A stretch of DNA of 57,670 nt from Marinobacterium weihaiense (lineage in GTDB: Bacteria; Pseudomonadota; Gammaproteobacteria; Pseudomonadales; Balneatricaceae), in NCBI RefSeq assembly GCF_019061305.1, contig NZ_JAHQZT010000017.1:1-57670 (forward strand), given 5' to 3'. Positions 34,030 through 43,926 of the stretch are shown here, piece by piece; the first letter of the stretch is position 1; each line of letters starts with the position of its first letter. The notes beneath the pieces were generated by a model, which worked only from the letters and a program-made list of their open reading frames with translations, was not told the origin of the DNA and did not search any database. A program made the position numbers and the translations under genes.

Positions 34030-35516
34030 GTGTTATGAAGAGCAATCTCCTGGTCAAAATCATGGCCGTTGTGCTTGTTGGCGTAGGCATCATGATCATT
34101 TTTGCCAAAGTGAAAAGTGGCAGTGGGGGTGAGCTACAACCGATAGAGCAGGCACCGCCAGCGGCACATAACGGGTTGGCTGATAACCCGATGAGCAACG
34201 AGGAGCTTGAGAAAGAGTACGGCGTGGATTTTGACTCACCGGAGGAAACCATGCGCACCCTGACTCAGCAAATCAAGTCGCTGCGTTCGGAGAACGCGCG
34301 CATTGCGGGTGAGAACGAAACCCTGCGTCAGCAAACCAGCCGTTTGCTGAACATGGAAGAGAACATCTCGCAGCGTGTGGAACGTGAAATCCAGGATGCG
34401 AAGGGCCAGGTGGACGAGCAGGCTCAACAAGTCGAACACCAGCGTAAACGTTCGGAAACACTGCTGGGTAAGCTGGAGCAGCGCCTTGCCGATCTGGAAC
34501 GCAGTCCCCAGGAGCAGGGCAGTGCCACCAATGCAGCAGGGTATGACATCGGTGCCGCGAATATACCTGATGGACTGGGGTATGACAGTGCTACCGGCGA
34601 GCCTCAGCTGATCTGGAAAAACCCGCTGGATGCGCACGTGGATCCCAAACGTGGCACGATCACCATGCCGGACTTTGAGGCCCCGGATTTAAGTTTTATG
34701 CCACGTGGCGAGGAAATCCGTACCGGCCAGAAGGACGATCCGAAAAAAAAGCCCCAGTCGGTTAAGGCCTACACCATGCCGGCCAACGCGACCCTCATGG
34801 GTTCAACCAGCATGACAGCCTTGCTGGGACGCATTCCGGTTGATGGTCAGATTCCTGACCCCTATCCGTTCAAAATCATTGTAGGGCCCGAAAACCTGTC
34901 CTCCAACGGTATCCACATTCCTGATGTTCAGGGCATCACGATGAGCGGTATTGCAAAGGGGGATTGGACCCTTTCGTGTGTTAGCGGCGAGATCCACAGC
35001 ATGACCTTTACCTTCAAGGACGGCTCAATTTCGACCTACCCCCCGCAAGACAAGGGTTCAAACGGCAATAGCCGGACCATGATCGGTTGGTTCTCCGACC
35101 AATATGGCATTCCCTGTGTAACAGGCAAACGCATTACCAACGCACCAAGCTACCTGGCAACGCGCATTGGCATGGGAGCCGTCAGTGCCTATGCCGATGC
35201 CGTGGCCAGCTCTGAATACACCACAACCGTTAATGCCGAAGGCACGGAACGCCAAAGTCTGACGGGCGATGGCATGAAAGCGGCTGAAAATCAGGCCATA
35301 TCCGGCGGTGCTGATGAAGTGACTCAGTGGCTGGATCAACGCCAGTCACAGAGTTTCGATGCCATCTATGTCGAACCGGGGACACCTGTGCATGTGCATC
35401 TGGAAAAGCAAATCGCCATCGACTATCCGATCAATGGCTTCGGGCGGAAGGTGCAGCATGAGGAATACATCGAGTACCAGAACCAGCAGAACTCAGCCTA
35501 TCGAGCACTGGATTAA
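34026..35516 (+). CDS. TIGR03752-family ICE protein (TraB/VirB10-like scaffold)
   Basis: 496 residues. A membrane segment (LLVKIMAVVLVGVGIMIIFA) is followed by a coiled coil (about 75-155), a Pro/Gly linker, and a C-terminal domain (LMGSTSMTALLGRIPVDGQI, PYPFKIIVGPENLSSNGIHI, VYVEPGTPVHVHLEKQIAID) matching TraB/VirB10-type proteins that span the periplasm and form the channel core. Confidence 0.9.
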   Translation: MSVMKSNLLVKIMAVVLVGVGIMIIFAKVKSGSGGELQPIEQAPPAAHNGLADNPMSNEELEKEYGVDFDSPEETMRTLTQQIKSLRSENARIAGENETLRQQTSRLLNMEENISQRVEREIQDAKGQVDEQAQQVEHQRKRSETLLGKLEQRLADLERSPQEQGSATNAAGYDIGAANIPDGLGYDSATGEPQLIWKNPLDAHVDPKRGTITMPDFEAPDLSFMPRGEEIRTGQKDDPKKKPQSVKAYTMPANATLMGSTSMTALLGRIPVDGQIPDPYPFKIIVGPENLSSNGIHIPDVQGITMSGIAKGDWTLSCVSGEIHSMTFTFKDGSISTYPPQDKGSNGNSRTMIGWFSDQYGIPCVTGKRITNAPSYLATRIGMGAVSAYADAVASSEYTTTVNAEGTERQSLTGDGMKAAENQAISGGADEVTQWLDQRQSQSFDAIYVEPGTPVHVHLEKQIAIDYPINGFGRKVQHEEYIEYQNQQNSAYRALD

Positions 35517-35529
35517 GAGGAACCAGACC

Positions 35530-35931
35530 ATGCAGAACACACTGAAACTGACCGTAACATTGCTGGTCTTCGGGGTACTCGCAGGCTGTAGCTCCAAAGA
35601 CTCAATGTTGCCTCAGCCCGATCAGACCATGCAGGACGTGTATAACACCACGATGGGTTCTACCGGTGAGGGCAAGCTGATGGATGAGCGCAGTGCGCTG
35701 CGTCGCAGCCTGACCGAATCCGACGTGGATTACAGCAGCTACGTGCGTACCGAAGCCACTCAGCTGCACTCAAAATTCAAGCTGCTGCCCAACCCAACGC
35801 TTTATATGTTCGTCGCCCCCCACCTGTCTACGGCCGATGGTGTGCCGGTGCCGGGCTATCTGACCGAATTCAAACTCTATACCCGCGACCACTATGCACT
35901 GCCGGGTGAGATCAATACCCCTGCACACTGA
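35530..35931 (+). CDS. TIGR03751-family conjugative lipoprotein
   Basis: 133 residues from ATG 35530, preceded by AAGAGGA. An earlier in-frame start inside the previous gene is discarded because 35530 begins a lipoprotein signal, MQNTLKLTVTLLVFGVLAGC, with the lipobox Cys at residue 20. The mature part includes PNPTLYMFVAPHLS and GVPVPGYLTEFKLYTRDHYA, typical of TIGR03751. Outer-membrane lipoprotein, probably the VirB7-like partner of the core complex. Confidence 0.85.
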   Translation: MQNTLKLTVTLLVFGVLAGCSSKDSMLPQPDQTMQDVYNTTMGSTGEGKLMDERSALRRSLTESDVDYSSYVRTEATQLHSKFKLLPNPTLYMFVAPHLSTADGVPVPGYLTEFKLYTRDHYALPGEINTPAH

Positions 35932-35955
35932 GCGCCTGGGAAGAGGAGATAGCAG

Positions 35956-38949
35956 ATGGGCATTTTGAAGATGCTACGTGGTGGGAAATCCGAGCCCGAA
36001 ATCACTGAAGGTAAGAAAGCGGCTGAAACAAAGCTTAACCCAGTTCATTCGGTCCCTGAGCCGGATGAACCCGAGGTCAAAAAGAGGCCCCTAAAAACTG
36101 CAGACGTGAAGCGCATGTACGGACGCCCAAGCAGCTTCATCGACAAGCTGCCCTGGTATGAGGCGCAGCCCGAATCCAACACGATTTTGCTGGATGACGG
36201 GATCTCCGTAGGCGCGGTATTTGAAGCGGTACCCATTTCAACAGAAGGGCGTTCACCTGAATGGCTGCAGGAAGCCCGTAACCGGGTGGAGGATGCGGTT
36301 GCTGACTCATTTGATGAAGACCCGGATTCACCGTGGATCATCCAGCACTATACGTTTGATGACAGTCAGATGATCGACTTCATCCACCAGTTGCGGACCT
36401 ATCCGGATCAGCATTGTATCGATTCCGAGTACACCCAAACCTGGCTGGATACCATCGAACAACACCTGCACGGCATTTGTAAGGAAGGTGGATTGTTCTT
36501 CGATGAGGAAGTCATGGGGACCAGTTGGGGTGGCAAAATGCGGCGCACGATGGTGGTGGTGTATCGCCGACTGCCCAAAAACTGGAAGCACCCGCAAGAC
36601 TTGAGCCCCGAAGAGGACTTAAACAACGTTTGTGACAAGTTCACCAGCAGTTTGCGAGACACCGGTGTTCAGCTGATCCGCGTGGGCGGCAAAGTGTTCT
36701 ACGACTGGATGCTGGCCTGGTTTAACCCTAGACCCCCGATGACAGGGGGTAACCGGCGTGAGTTTTATGAGCTGGCAGGGTACCCCGGTGAAGAGGATCG
36801 TCCCTTCGGCGATGACTTTGCGGAATCATTGTTTTTCTCCATGCCAAAATCCGACAGGGATAAACAGGCGTGGATTTTCGATGGTATGTACCACCAGTGC
36901 ATCCGCGTGAATAAGCTTCGTAGGTCGCCCAAGATTGGCCTGATTTCCGGTGAAATCAGCATGGCCGGCGATAAAGTCTCGTGTCTCATGGACAAGATGC
37001 CACCGGGCACGATTGTGGTGACCACGTTGGTCGTCACACCCCAAAGCGAAGTCGAACACCACATTGACCGCATTGCCGAAAAGTCACGAGGGGAGTCAAG
37101 TGAGGCGGTTTATGCCCGCCGTGACTGCAAGGTGGCCAAAGAACTACTGGCACACCGCAATAAGCTCTACCGCATGACGATGGCGGTCTACATCCGTGCT
37201 GAAACACCAAAACAGCTCAAGAAGCATAACAACCAAGCCTGTGCTCTGCTGACCGGTGCCCAGCTGCAGCCCTACCAAGCGGAGGATGACCCGGTTGGAT
37301 TGGATGCTTACATCCTGAACCTGCCAATGGTGTATGAGCCCAAGATGGATCGTAACTTCCGAGCATCGCGCCCGGCATGGCTCCAGCACATTGCCAACCT
37401 GTCATCTCTGTTCGGTCGTCACCGGGGCACTCAACACCCAGGCACGATCATGTTCAACCGCGGTGGTGAGCCCCTGCTTGTCGATCCCTTCCATAAGGCG
37501 GACCGTCAGAAGAATGCTCATGGGGTCATTCTTGGACCCACCGGTGCCGGTAAATCGGCACTGCTCAACTATTTCTCGTCCCAGATCATGGCCATGCACC
37601 GTCCGCGCATGGTGATCGTGGAAGCCGGTAATTCCTTCGGGTTGCTGGGGGACTATTTTGCGGCCAATGGCCTGAGCGTGAACAAGCTGCAGATCAAGCC
37701 CGGTGCCGGGGTGTCACTGGCACCGTTTCAGGACGTACACCTGCTGATCGGCAGTGATGATGAATCCGACAAGGACTTTATCGATGCTGAGAGCATCCCC
37801 GAACGTGATTTAAACCGCTCAATCGTTCAGGTCATGACGGCAGAAGGGCTCAAGGTTCACTTTGACGATCTTGATCTGGACGAGCAGGCGCGTATCCGTG
37901 AAAAAGCCGTCATGGATTACCTCGCTGAGTCCAGCATGGATGACGACGATGATGATTTGGAAGACGACCAGCGTGACATCCTGGGTGAAGCCGAAATCAT
38001 TGCCAAGCTGATGATTACAGGTGGGGAAGAAGAGGAATCCAAGCGTCTTCTTCGTGCCGATCGTCGAATGATTCGTGATGCCATCCTCAAGGGAGCTCGA
38101 AGGGCTGTTAGCAAGAATCGTACAACACTGACCGAAGACGTGGCCTGGGGGTTCTCCCAAATAGCACAGGACGATGCATACCCGGAAAAGCGCCAAGAGC
38201 GTGCCTTTGAGATGGGGGAAGCGATCCGGATGTATACGGATGGCTTTGAGGGTGAGCTGTTCAACAATGAAAAGTCCGCCTGGCCCGACGTGGATGTGAC
38301 CATCGTGGATCTGGCAACGCTGGCCCGTGACGGATACGAGTCGCATTTAGCCCTAGCCTACACCTCGATCATGCAGAACACCAACGCGCTGGCCGAGAAG
38401 TACCAGCATTCTGGCCGGCAGATCGTCATGTTCACGGATGAGGCGCACTTGATCACCGTTAATCCGCTGTTGTCCTCCTTCTCGGTCAAGATTGTGAAGA
38501 TGTGGCGTAAGTTGAACGCCTGGTACTGGCTGGCTACGCAAAACCTGGACGACTTCCCGAACGATTCCAAGAAAATCCTTAACATGTGTGAGTGGCTGAT
38601 CTCCCTTGTAGCACCCCAGGAGGAAATTAATCAGCTGGCACGGTTCCGCCAATTGTCCGAAGAACAGCGCCATCTCATGCTGTCAGCCCGTAAAGAGCAG
38701 CACAAATATGTTGAAGGCACGATTCTGGCGGACAAGGTGGAAGCGCTGTTCCGTAATGTGCCGCCCAGCTTGTTCCTTTCCCTTGCAGGCACGGAGGGCT
38801 ATGAGAAAGCCCAACGTGCAGAGTTGATGCAGGAGTATGGGATCACTGAAGTGGAAGCGGCTTACCATGTCGCAAAGATGATCGATCACTCCCGTGGCAT
38901 AGGGCCAAAGCCGGAAGCACCTAAGTCGTCACGGAGGAAGCGGGCATGA
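35956..38949 (+). CDS. traC: Conjugative transfer ATPase TraC/VirB4 type (TIGR03744)
   Basis: 997 residues. The ATPase core has Walker A GVILGPTGAGKSAL (about 523-536) and Walker B QIVMFTDEAHLI (about 820-831), with TGGEEEESKRLLRADRRMIR between them and LNAWYWLATQNLDDF after. It powers pilus assembly and substrate passage at the inner membrane. The N-terminal 350 residues carry the usual TraC N domain (PWYEAQPESNTILLDDGISV). An unusual acidic tract DDDDDDLEDDQRD sits at about 656-668. It overlaps the next gene by four bases. Confidence 0.95.
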   Translation: MGILKMLRGGKSEPEITEGKKAAETKLNPVHSVPEPDEPEVKKRPLKTADVKRMYGRPSSFIDKLPWYEAQPESNTILLDDGISVGAVFEAVPISTEGRSPEWLQEARNRVEDAVADSFDEDPDSPWIIQHYTFDDSQMIDFIHQLRTYPDQHCIDSEYTQTWLDTIEQHLHGICKEGGLFFDEEVMGTSWGGKMRRTMVVVYRRLPKNWKHPQDLSPEEDLNNVCDKFTSSLRDTGVQLIRVGGKVFYDWMLAWFNPRPPMTGGNRREFYELAGYPGEEDRPFGDDFAESLFFSMPKSDRDKQAWIFDGMYHQCIRVNKLRRSPKIGLISGEISMAGDKVSCLMDKMPPGTIVVTTLVVTPQSEVEHHIDRIAEKSRGESSEAVYARRDCKVAKELLAHRNKLYRMTMAVYIRAETPKQLKKHNNQACALLTGAQLQPYQAEDDPVGLDAYILNLPMVYEPKMDRNFRASRPAWLQHIANLSSLFGRHRGTQHPGTIMFNRGGEPLLVDPFHKADRQKNAHGVILGPTGAGKSALLNYFSSQIMAMHRPRMVIVEAGNSFGLLGDYFAANGLSVNKLQIKPGAGVSLAPFQDVHLLIGSDDESDKDFIDAESIPERDLNRSIVQVMTAEGLKVHFDDLDLDEQARIREKAVMDYLAESSMDDDDDDLEDDQRDILGEAEIIAKLMITGGEEEESKRLLRADRRMIRDAILKGARRAVSKNRTTLTEDVAWGFSQIAQDDAYPEKRQERAFEMGEAIRMYTDGFEGELFNNEKSAWPDVDVTIVDLATLARDGYESHLALAYTSIMQNTNALAEKYQHSGRQIVMFTDEAHLITVNPLLSSFSVKIVKMWRKLNAWYWLATQNLDDFPNDSKKILNMCEWLISLVAPQEEINQLARFRQLSEEQRHLMLSARKEQHKYVEGTILADKVEALFRNVPPSLFLSLAGTEGYEKAQRAELMQEYGITEVEAAYHVAKMIDHSRGIGPKPEAPKSSRRKRA

Positions 38950-39404
38950 AACGGATCTTCACGATGTTGCTATTTTCTTCCCTGGTTAGCGTTGTGTCTG
39001 CTGAAGAGATCCGATCGGTCATGGTGTGGCACGACTCTGATCTCGCTCCGGTAAAAGAAGACCACCGTTTCGATACCGACACCCAGGTGCATATGTTCGA
39101 CATGGCGCTTCAACGCACAGTCGAAGGGCAGATCAATGAGGATCTCAAGGCTCAGGGCCTGACGTTTGGCTCGGATATGGGCAGTAACCGTGACCGTACC
39201 AAAGAGGCACTACGTGCTTATATGTCCAGCGAAGCCTTTGAAGCGGCCGGGCAGAGCCTGAAAGCCTTTGGCTATGGCCTGAGTGCTGCCATGCAATACC
39301 GCATCGAGCGTGTGCCATCCATCCTGTTAAACGATCGCTACCTGGTGGTTGGTGTGAACTCGTTGGATGAAGCCGTCAGCATCTTTCATCGGGAGGTGAA
39401 CTGA
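38946..39404 (+). CDS. TIGR03757-family ICE protein (TrbC/TraF-like)
   Basis: 152 residues with a signal peptide (ending VSAEE). Conserved TDTQVHMFDMALQRTVEGQI, then EALRAYMSSEAFEAAGQSLK and YRIERVPSILLNDRYLVVGV, matching TIGR03757 periplasmic proteins related to TraW/TrbC. IERVPSILL recalls a thioredoxin cis-Pro region, but no CxxC is present. Overlaps traC; the next gene starts two bases after its stop. Confidence 0.85.
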   Translation: MKRIFTMLLFSSLVSVVSAEEIRSVMVWHDSDLAPVKEDHRFDTDTQVHMFDMALQRTVEGQINEDLKAQGLTFGSDMGSNRDRTKEALRAYMSSEAFEAAGQSLKAFGYGLSAAMQYRIERVPSILLNDRYLVVGVNSLDEAVSIFHREVN

Positions 39405-39405
39405 C

Positions 39406-40410
39406 ATGAAACTCAAGCAGTTGTCAGTCGCACTTTTCACGGCTGCAACCCTAACGGCAGGCTCCAATTCAAAAGCCGATACCATCACGACGCCAGAGGT
39501 TATCACCAAAACCACATCGGCCTTCTTCAATTGTGCTGATTATGAAGTAGTGGGGGTGTGCTTCTGGCTCTACTGCACGATTACAGGCTGCACCGTTAAA
39601 ACCTCCGCCAAGGTTGCTCATTACAACCCTGAAATCACCACACAGACCTATCGGAATGCTGAGAAACCACCTTGGGTGGAAACCCGGGTAATGCTCGATG
39701 CCATGCAGGCAGGCCATGATGGCTCTCTGATCGGCATCATATTAGAGACTATGGGGTCCGGGCTTGATGAGCTCGGCGGTGGGGCTGGCTCCGAGAATAA
39801 AGCGGCGTCCCATTCCAACATGACGTTCACGCTGACGGATTCCTTTGGAAACCCAGTGCTGCTGGCGTCTAAGGTCATTGGGTCGTCAGGGTATGTCTGT
39901 GACCCCCAGCTGACGCCCATGTATCCCTACTATGTGTCCAACCTGGACACGGTGGCGTGGCGTTTCAGCATCCCCGAGATGTTTTATCCGCAATCGCTAA
40001 ACCCTTTCGGCAGTCTGCTTGGCAGCAATAGCTACAACTGGGGCGGTTACTACCCTCGAATCGGTCACGTGACCAACCATGATCTGGTCAAGGAAAGTGG
40101 CCTGATAGCGTTTCGCAGTGCCCATTTTCTTTCCCGCCGTGGCGAAAGCCACGTCTACACCACGATTGCTCAAAACAGCCGTGAGGGCTTCTGGCCACCG
40201 GGACCTCTGACCGAACACTCCGGTAAATGGCAGCAGTTGGCTCCGAAAGGTGAAACGAGCTGCAAAACCTTTCCGCTGAGTGCGGGGACAGGGCCATCGG
40301 ATGGACTTTCGGGCTATCGAAGTGACGACGGCGCACACGTTTGGAACCTTTGGCGGCGATATAAATGCTGCAAGGACCGTGGCGACTTCTTATACGACAT
40401 CGAGTGGTAA
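39406..40410 (+). CDS. traU: TIGR03756-family ICE protein, TraU-like
   Basis: 334 residues with signal peptide (MKLKQLSVALFTAATLTAGS). CADYEVVGVCFWLYCTITGC and TVKTSAKVAHYNPEITTQTY are the TraU-type Cys-rich signature; further Cys pairs occur near the C-terminus (ETSCKTF, YKCCKDRGDF). It is a periplasmic protein of the mating-pair apparatus, probably disulfide-rich. Located between TIGR03757 and TIGR03755 genes as in all MPF-G clusters. Confidence 0.85.
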   Translation: MKLKQLSVALFTAATLTAGSNSKADTITTPEVITKTTSAFFNCADYEVVGVCFWLYCTITGCTVKTSAKVAHYNPEITTQTYRNAEKPPWVETRVMLDAMQAGHDGSLIGIILETMGSGLDELGGGAGSENKAASHSNMTFTLTDSFGNPVLLASKVIGSSGYVCDPQLTPMYPYYVSNLDTVAWRFSIPEMFYPQSLNPFGSLLGSNSYNWGGYYPRIGHVTNHDLVKESGLIAFRSAHFLSRRGESHVYTTIAQNSREGFWPPGPLTEHSGKWQQLAPKGETSCKTFPLSAGTGPSDGLSGYRSDDGAHVWNLWRRYKCCKDRGDFLYDIEW

Positions 40411-40432
40411 ACGCTAACCAGAGGAAAAACAC

Positions 40433-41776
40433 ATGAGAAAACTGACCCTAGCCACCCTGATCGCGTCCCTGGTTGGTGCTCAGGCCATCGCTCAAACTGC
40501 CAGCCCGCGGATGATGACAGTCAACAACTATGAAATTGGTGGGAGCCTTCTGCCGGGTAGCCCGACCAGCACAAACTCAATGAATGTCTTCAGCCTGGGC
40601 GCCGAGTGGGAAGCCAACATGCAGTGTGGCAACTTCGACCCCAAAGTATCGGTGTCGAACCAGCTCAACGGCGTGACGGATGGCTTTAAATCCATGATGG
40701 GTAACATCGTGAACAATGCCACCTCAGCCGTCGCCTCATTGCCAGCCCTGGTGATTCAGCGTGCCAACCCGGGGCTTTATGACTTGCTTCAGCAAGGGGT
40801 TCTACAGGGCAAGCTGGATATGGAGTTTGCTGAAACCTCCTGTGAAGGCATTCAGGACATGGTTATGGGAGATACAGGTCTGCCATGGGAACAGGCCACC
40901 GTGGCCACTCGCCAGCAAACCTGGGCGGATAAAATCAGTAGCTCCGGTGGTGATGCCGTTGCCGCCAAGAACAGTTATGACGGCACCAATATTGGTGATG
41001 AAGGCCGTGAGTGGGTCTGTGGCGAGAAGCGAGGCGGTATCGGCCAACCCAAGGTCAACACGATTTACGATGTCGTCGTCGCAGGCTACAACCTCTACCA
41101 CAACAAAACGGACCTGTGCAGCAATGGATCGCCTGCAGCTGGCCTACGCGATGACTCCATGATCTACAAATACTGGACCAGCGCCGATGCTGCTGCAGAT
41201 TGGGTGGTCGAGACTGTGGGCGAAGTGCGGCTGGACACTTGTAGCAGCTGCCGGAAGATTGAAACAAAGCCCGGTGTGGCGCTGGAAGTAAAGCATGCTG
41301 ATCTGACTGAGGTCCTGATCGAGCGCCTAAGCAACCTCGTTAATGGTACGACCCAAACCACGTGGCAGAACCTGAACCGCGTATCCGCACCACCTGCTGT
41401 TGTCATTACGCCTGCCGTTATTCGCAAAATTCAGTCTGCGCCGGCTGGTGGAGCAGAACGCATGATCGAAGATATTGGTCGTGAAGTGGCGTTTGCCCGG
41501 CTCACTGAACAAGCCCGTCTTGCCATCCGCATGCTGCGCACAGGGGCCAAAGAGCCGAATGTCCAGTCGTTCCCGAATGCACCTGAAACGGTTAATGCGG
41601 CGGTGATCCAAATGCGGGAAAACATGGCCCTGATCCAAGAGGCGGCTACTCAGGTGGCCCCTGTGGCCTCTAAAACTGTTCAGTCCATCATGGTGGGTGA
41701 AGAGAAGCGCTTGCAGCGTGCGCGAATGCTGGATCGCGCTACCCGTGATAACAATGAGCTGAGGCTGCAGGAATGA
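40433..41776 (+). CDS. TIGR03755-family ICE protein (TraN/TraH-like position)
   Basis: 447 residues with signal peptide (MRKLTLATLIASLVGAQAIA). Conserved YEIGGSLLPGSPTS and QCGNFDPKVSVSNQLNGVTD open the mature protein, which resembles TraH-like periplasmic assembly proteins and carries several Cys (SSCRKIETKPG). Long helices (about 360-445) end the protein. AGAGGA precedes the start. Overlaps the next gene by four bases. Confidence 0.85.
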   Translation: MRKLTLATLIASLVGAQAIAQTASPRMMTVNNYEIGGSLLPGSPTSTNSMNVFSLGAEWEANMQCGNFDPKVSVSNQLNGVTDGFKSMMGNIVNNATSAVASLPALVIQRANPGLYDLLQQGVLQGKLDMEFAETSCEGIQDMVMGDTGLPWEQATVATRQQTWADKISSSGGDAVAAKNSYDGTNIGDEGREWVCGEKRGGIGQPKVNTIYDVVVAGYNLYHNKTDLCSNGSPAAGLRDDSMIYKYWTSADAAADWVVETVGEVRLDTCSSCRKIETKPGVALEVKHADLTEVLIERLSNLVNGTTQTTWQNLNRVSAPPAVVITPAVIRKIQSAPAGGAERMIEDIGREVAFARLTEQARLAIRMLRTGAKEPNVQSFPNAPETVNAAVIQMRENMALIQEAATQVAPVASKTVQSIMVGEEKRLQRARMLDRATRDNNELRLQE

Positions 41777-42129
41777 TCAAGGATATCCGGACAGGCTTGG
41801 CCTTTGCTGGCACCTTGGTCGTTCTGATCGTGAGTGTGGCTCTGTTTACGCACTTCGGGGCTTTGGGGACCACGGACTTCAATATGACTGATTTAAAATC
41901 AACGTTGTTACCGTGGAGGGTAGCGATGTACGTGCTCGTGGTCGCAGCTTGGAAGCCGATCAGCCGCTTCCTGTCGCGGCCCCGGGTCTATCCCGAGGAT
42001 CGTACTGAAGAGATGCTTGAAAAATGGGATCACCTCAGTGATTTGCTCGCTCGGTCCTGGTGGAAAGTAGCACTGTTTTTCGCAGCTTTTGAGGTCATCA
42101 TCATTCAGCAAGTGGGGATGGGGGCATGA
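41773..42129 (+). CDS. Small inner-membrane conjugation protein
   Basis: 118 residues with three hydrophobic segments: LAFAGTLVVLIVSVALFTHF, a weaker one near WRVAMYVLVVAAWKPIS, and WWKVALFFAAFEVIIIQQV at the end. No family is recognised with confidence. It is coupled by 4-base overlaps to genes on both sides, so it is part of the T4SS unit and may help insert the TraG-like protein. Confidence 0.7.
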   Translation: MIKDIRTGLAFAGTLVVLIVSVALFTHFGALGTTDFNMTDLKSTLLPWRVAMYVLVVAAWKPISRFLSRPRVYPEDRTEEMLEKWDHLSDLLARSWWKVALFFAAFEVIIIQQVGMGA

Positions 42130-43748
42130 TTGCGAATACTTTCCTGGATATCTACACGTCGATTGTTAGCTGGAAGATGTATGGCACGCTCTGGGACACG
42201 CTGAACGGAACGGGCCTGGCTTACATTCCGTTCGCAGTCGCAATTGTAAGTTCTCTTCAGCAAGCCTATGACCAGTCTGCCAGTCGCATTATCGCGACCT
42301 TGGAGATGCAAATACTGGGATTTATCATCATGCTCATGCTGGTGGTGATCCCCTACCAAAATAACGCTGTATCCATCGCAGATGTGCGCTATACGGTCAC
42401 CAGCACGTCTTGTAACGTCGCGGATGTTTCAGGCTCCGGGGATGACACGGGAAAATCAGCTGATGATGTGTTCTCTGACCTCGGTGGATCAGGATCATCT
42501 GTTCGAGTGCCTGTAGCCTGGGGCTTGGTGGAATACCTGTCGAGCTCGATTACCTACACCGCGATCAAGTCTATCGGGTGTGCGGCCAGCTATGACGAAG
42601 TGCTCTATAAAATCTCGACGGCCTCTATCGATGATACACAAGTACTGGATCGTCTTGAGGAGTTCAATCAGCAGTGTTACCGACCAGCACTCGCTGACCT
42701 GCAGCAAAATGGATTGCCAGCTGGTCAGACGCGTGACCAGATGGAAGCGTGGGAAGATCCCAGCTATATCGGCTCCGATGTGTTGCTGAATACCCCTGAC
42801 CGATATTTTCAGTCGGATCAGGCCTACATCCACCATGCTGAGCGGTATGGGTTTTCCTACACCCCGACACCGGGCTCGCTTGATGAGCAACACGATCAAG
42901 CTACCTTTGGCGCAACCGTTACCTGTAAAGAGCTTTGGGAGGGGCGCGGCGATGTGCCTGGCTTGAAAGATGCGGTCTTTGAATCCATTACGGATACAAG
43001 TGATGGTGAAGATGCCTGGAATGACTGGGATGAGTATGGATCAGAGCTATATGGCACTCTGACCGATGAAGAGCAGAAGGAAACGTTCCTGAAAGCGGTA
43101 CTGGACGCGAATGCGGGTAACTACGCAGCGGTTGATAACATCAGTGTATCAGGTGGTGAGCCAGTGGAACGTAGCTGGACAGATCCACAAACCTATCTGG
43201 ACGGGTTAACCAACCTTGTTGCCGGTGGTATTGCGGCTTGGGATGGTGCCAGCACTTGGGCCCAATTTGTTGTCATCAAAAATTCTATGAAAACGGCCGT
43301 TCCCATGCTGATTTCGATGGCACAGGCGTTGGTTGTGATCATAGCACCCTTGGCAATGGTCTGGTCCTGCTACAAATTCTCGACCTTTGTCACGTTGGCA
43401 CTGTCATATTTTGCGCTGGAGTTCCTGAACGCCGTTATGGGGCTGGGGTATTACTTCGAGAACAAGATAGCGCTGATGTCCAACAAGGCCATCATTGACG
43501 GTGAAATCTACGCTTCTCTGACTGTCTACCTGGTGAGCTTCATCCAGCTGTTCTTACTACCAACGATTTGGCTTGCACTGGTATCAGCAACAGGAGCAAT
43601 GGCTGTGAGGGGCATGAATGGTGTCGGCGGAAGTGCCAGAGGCACTTATGGATCAGGCGGATCTCAGGCAGCATCAAGCATGGCAGGACAAAAGGCTCTT
43701 CAAGGAGGCAAAGATTTTGTGAGCGGCTTTAAGTCGAAGTTCAAGTAA
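42126..43748 (+). CDS. traG: TraG N-terminal domain-like conjugal transfer protein
   Basis: 540 residues. Several membrane segments are clear: AFAVAIVSSL region (about 35-50), ILGFIIMLMLVVIPY (about 60-77), and a C-terminal set from PMLISMAQALVVIIAPLAMV (about 395-420) to IQLFLLPTIWLALVSATGAM (about 480-500). The large loop between is periplasmic. It matches the TraG_N family, which stabilises the mating pair. A Gly/Ser-rich tail ends it, and it is the last gene of the T4SS operon. Confidence 0.85.
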   Translation: MIANTFLDIYTSIVSWKMYGTLWDTLNGTGLAYIPFAVAIVSSLQQAYDQSASRIIATLEMQILGFIIMLMLVVIPYQNNAVSIADVRYTVTSTSCNVADVSGSGDDTGKSADDVFSDLGGSGSSVRVPVAWGLVEYLSSSITYTAIKSIGCAASYDEVLYKISTASIDDTQVLDRLEEFNQQCYRPALADLQQNGLPAGQTRDQMEAWEDPSYIGSDVLLNTPDRYFQSDQAYIHHAERYGFSYTPTPGSLDEQHDQATFGATVTCKELWEGRGDVPGLKDAVFESITDTSDGEDAWNDWDEYGSELYGTLTDEEQKETFLKAVLDANAGNYAAVDNISVSGGEPVERSWTDPQTYLDGLTNLVAGGIAAWDGASTWAQFVVIKNSMKTAVPMLISMAQALVVIIAPLAMVWSCYKFSTFVTLALSYFALEFLNAVMGLGYYFENKIALMSNKAIIDGEIYASLTVYLVSFIQLFLLPTIWLALVSATGAMAVRGMNGVGGSARGTYGSGGSQAASSMAGQKALQGGKDFVSGFKSKFK

Positions 43749-43754
43749 GATCAC

Positions 43755-43792
43755 AAGGGGCCACCAGCAAGGAAGCTGTTGTGACCCTTTTG
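43755..43792 (+). terminator. Terminator of the T4SS operon
   Basis: AAGGG...CAC..AGC pairs with GCT..GTG..CCCTT around a short loop and is followed by TTTTG. It begins seven bases after the traG-like stop. Confidence 0.65.
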
Positions 43793-43926
43793 CTTTGCTT
43801 GAAAAGACTTCCAGCTCTCCCTTTCTTCTGATTTGCGCACAAAGCGGACTTCCAACGGGAGTCGACCTCATCAAATTGTGCCCGCGGGACACGCTCATCC
43901 CTGACGAAAAGATTAACAGTTAACTT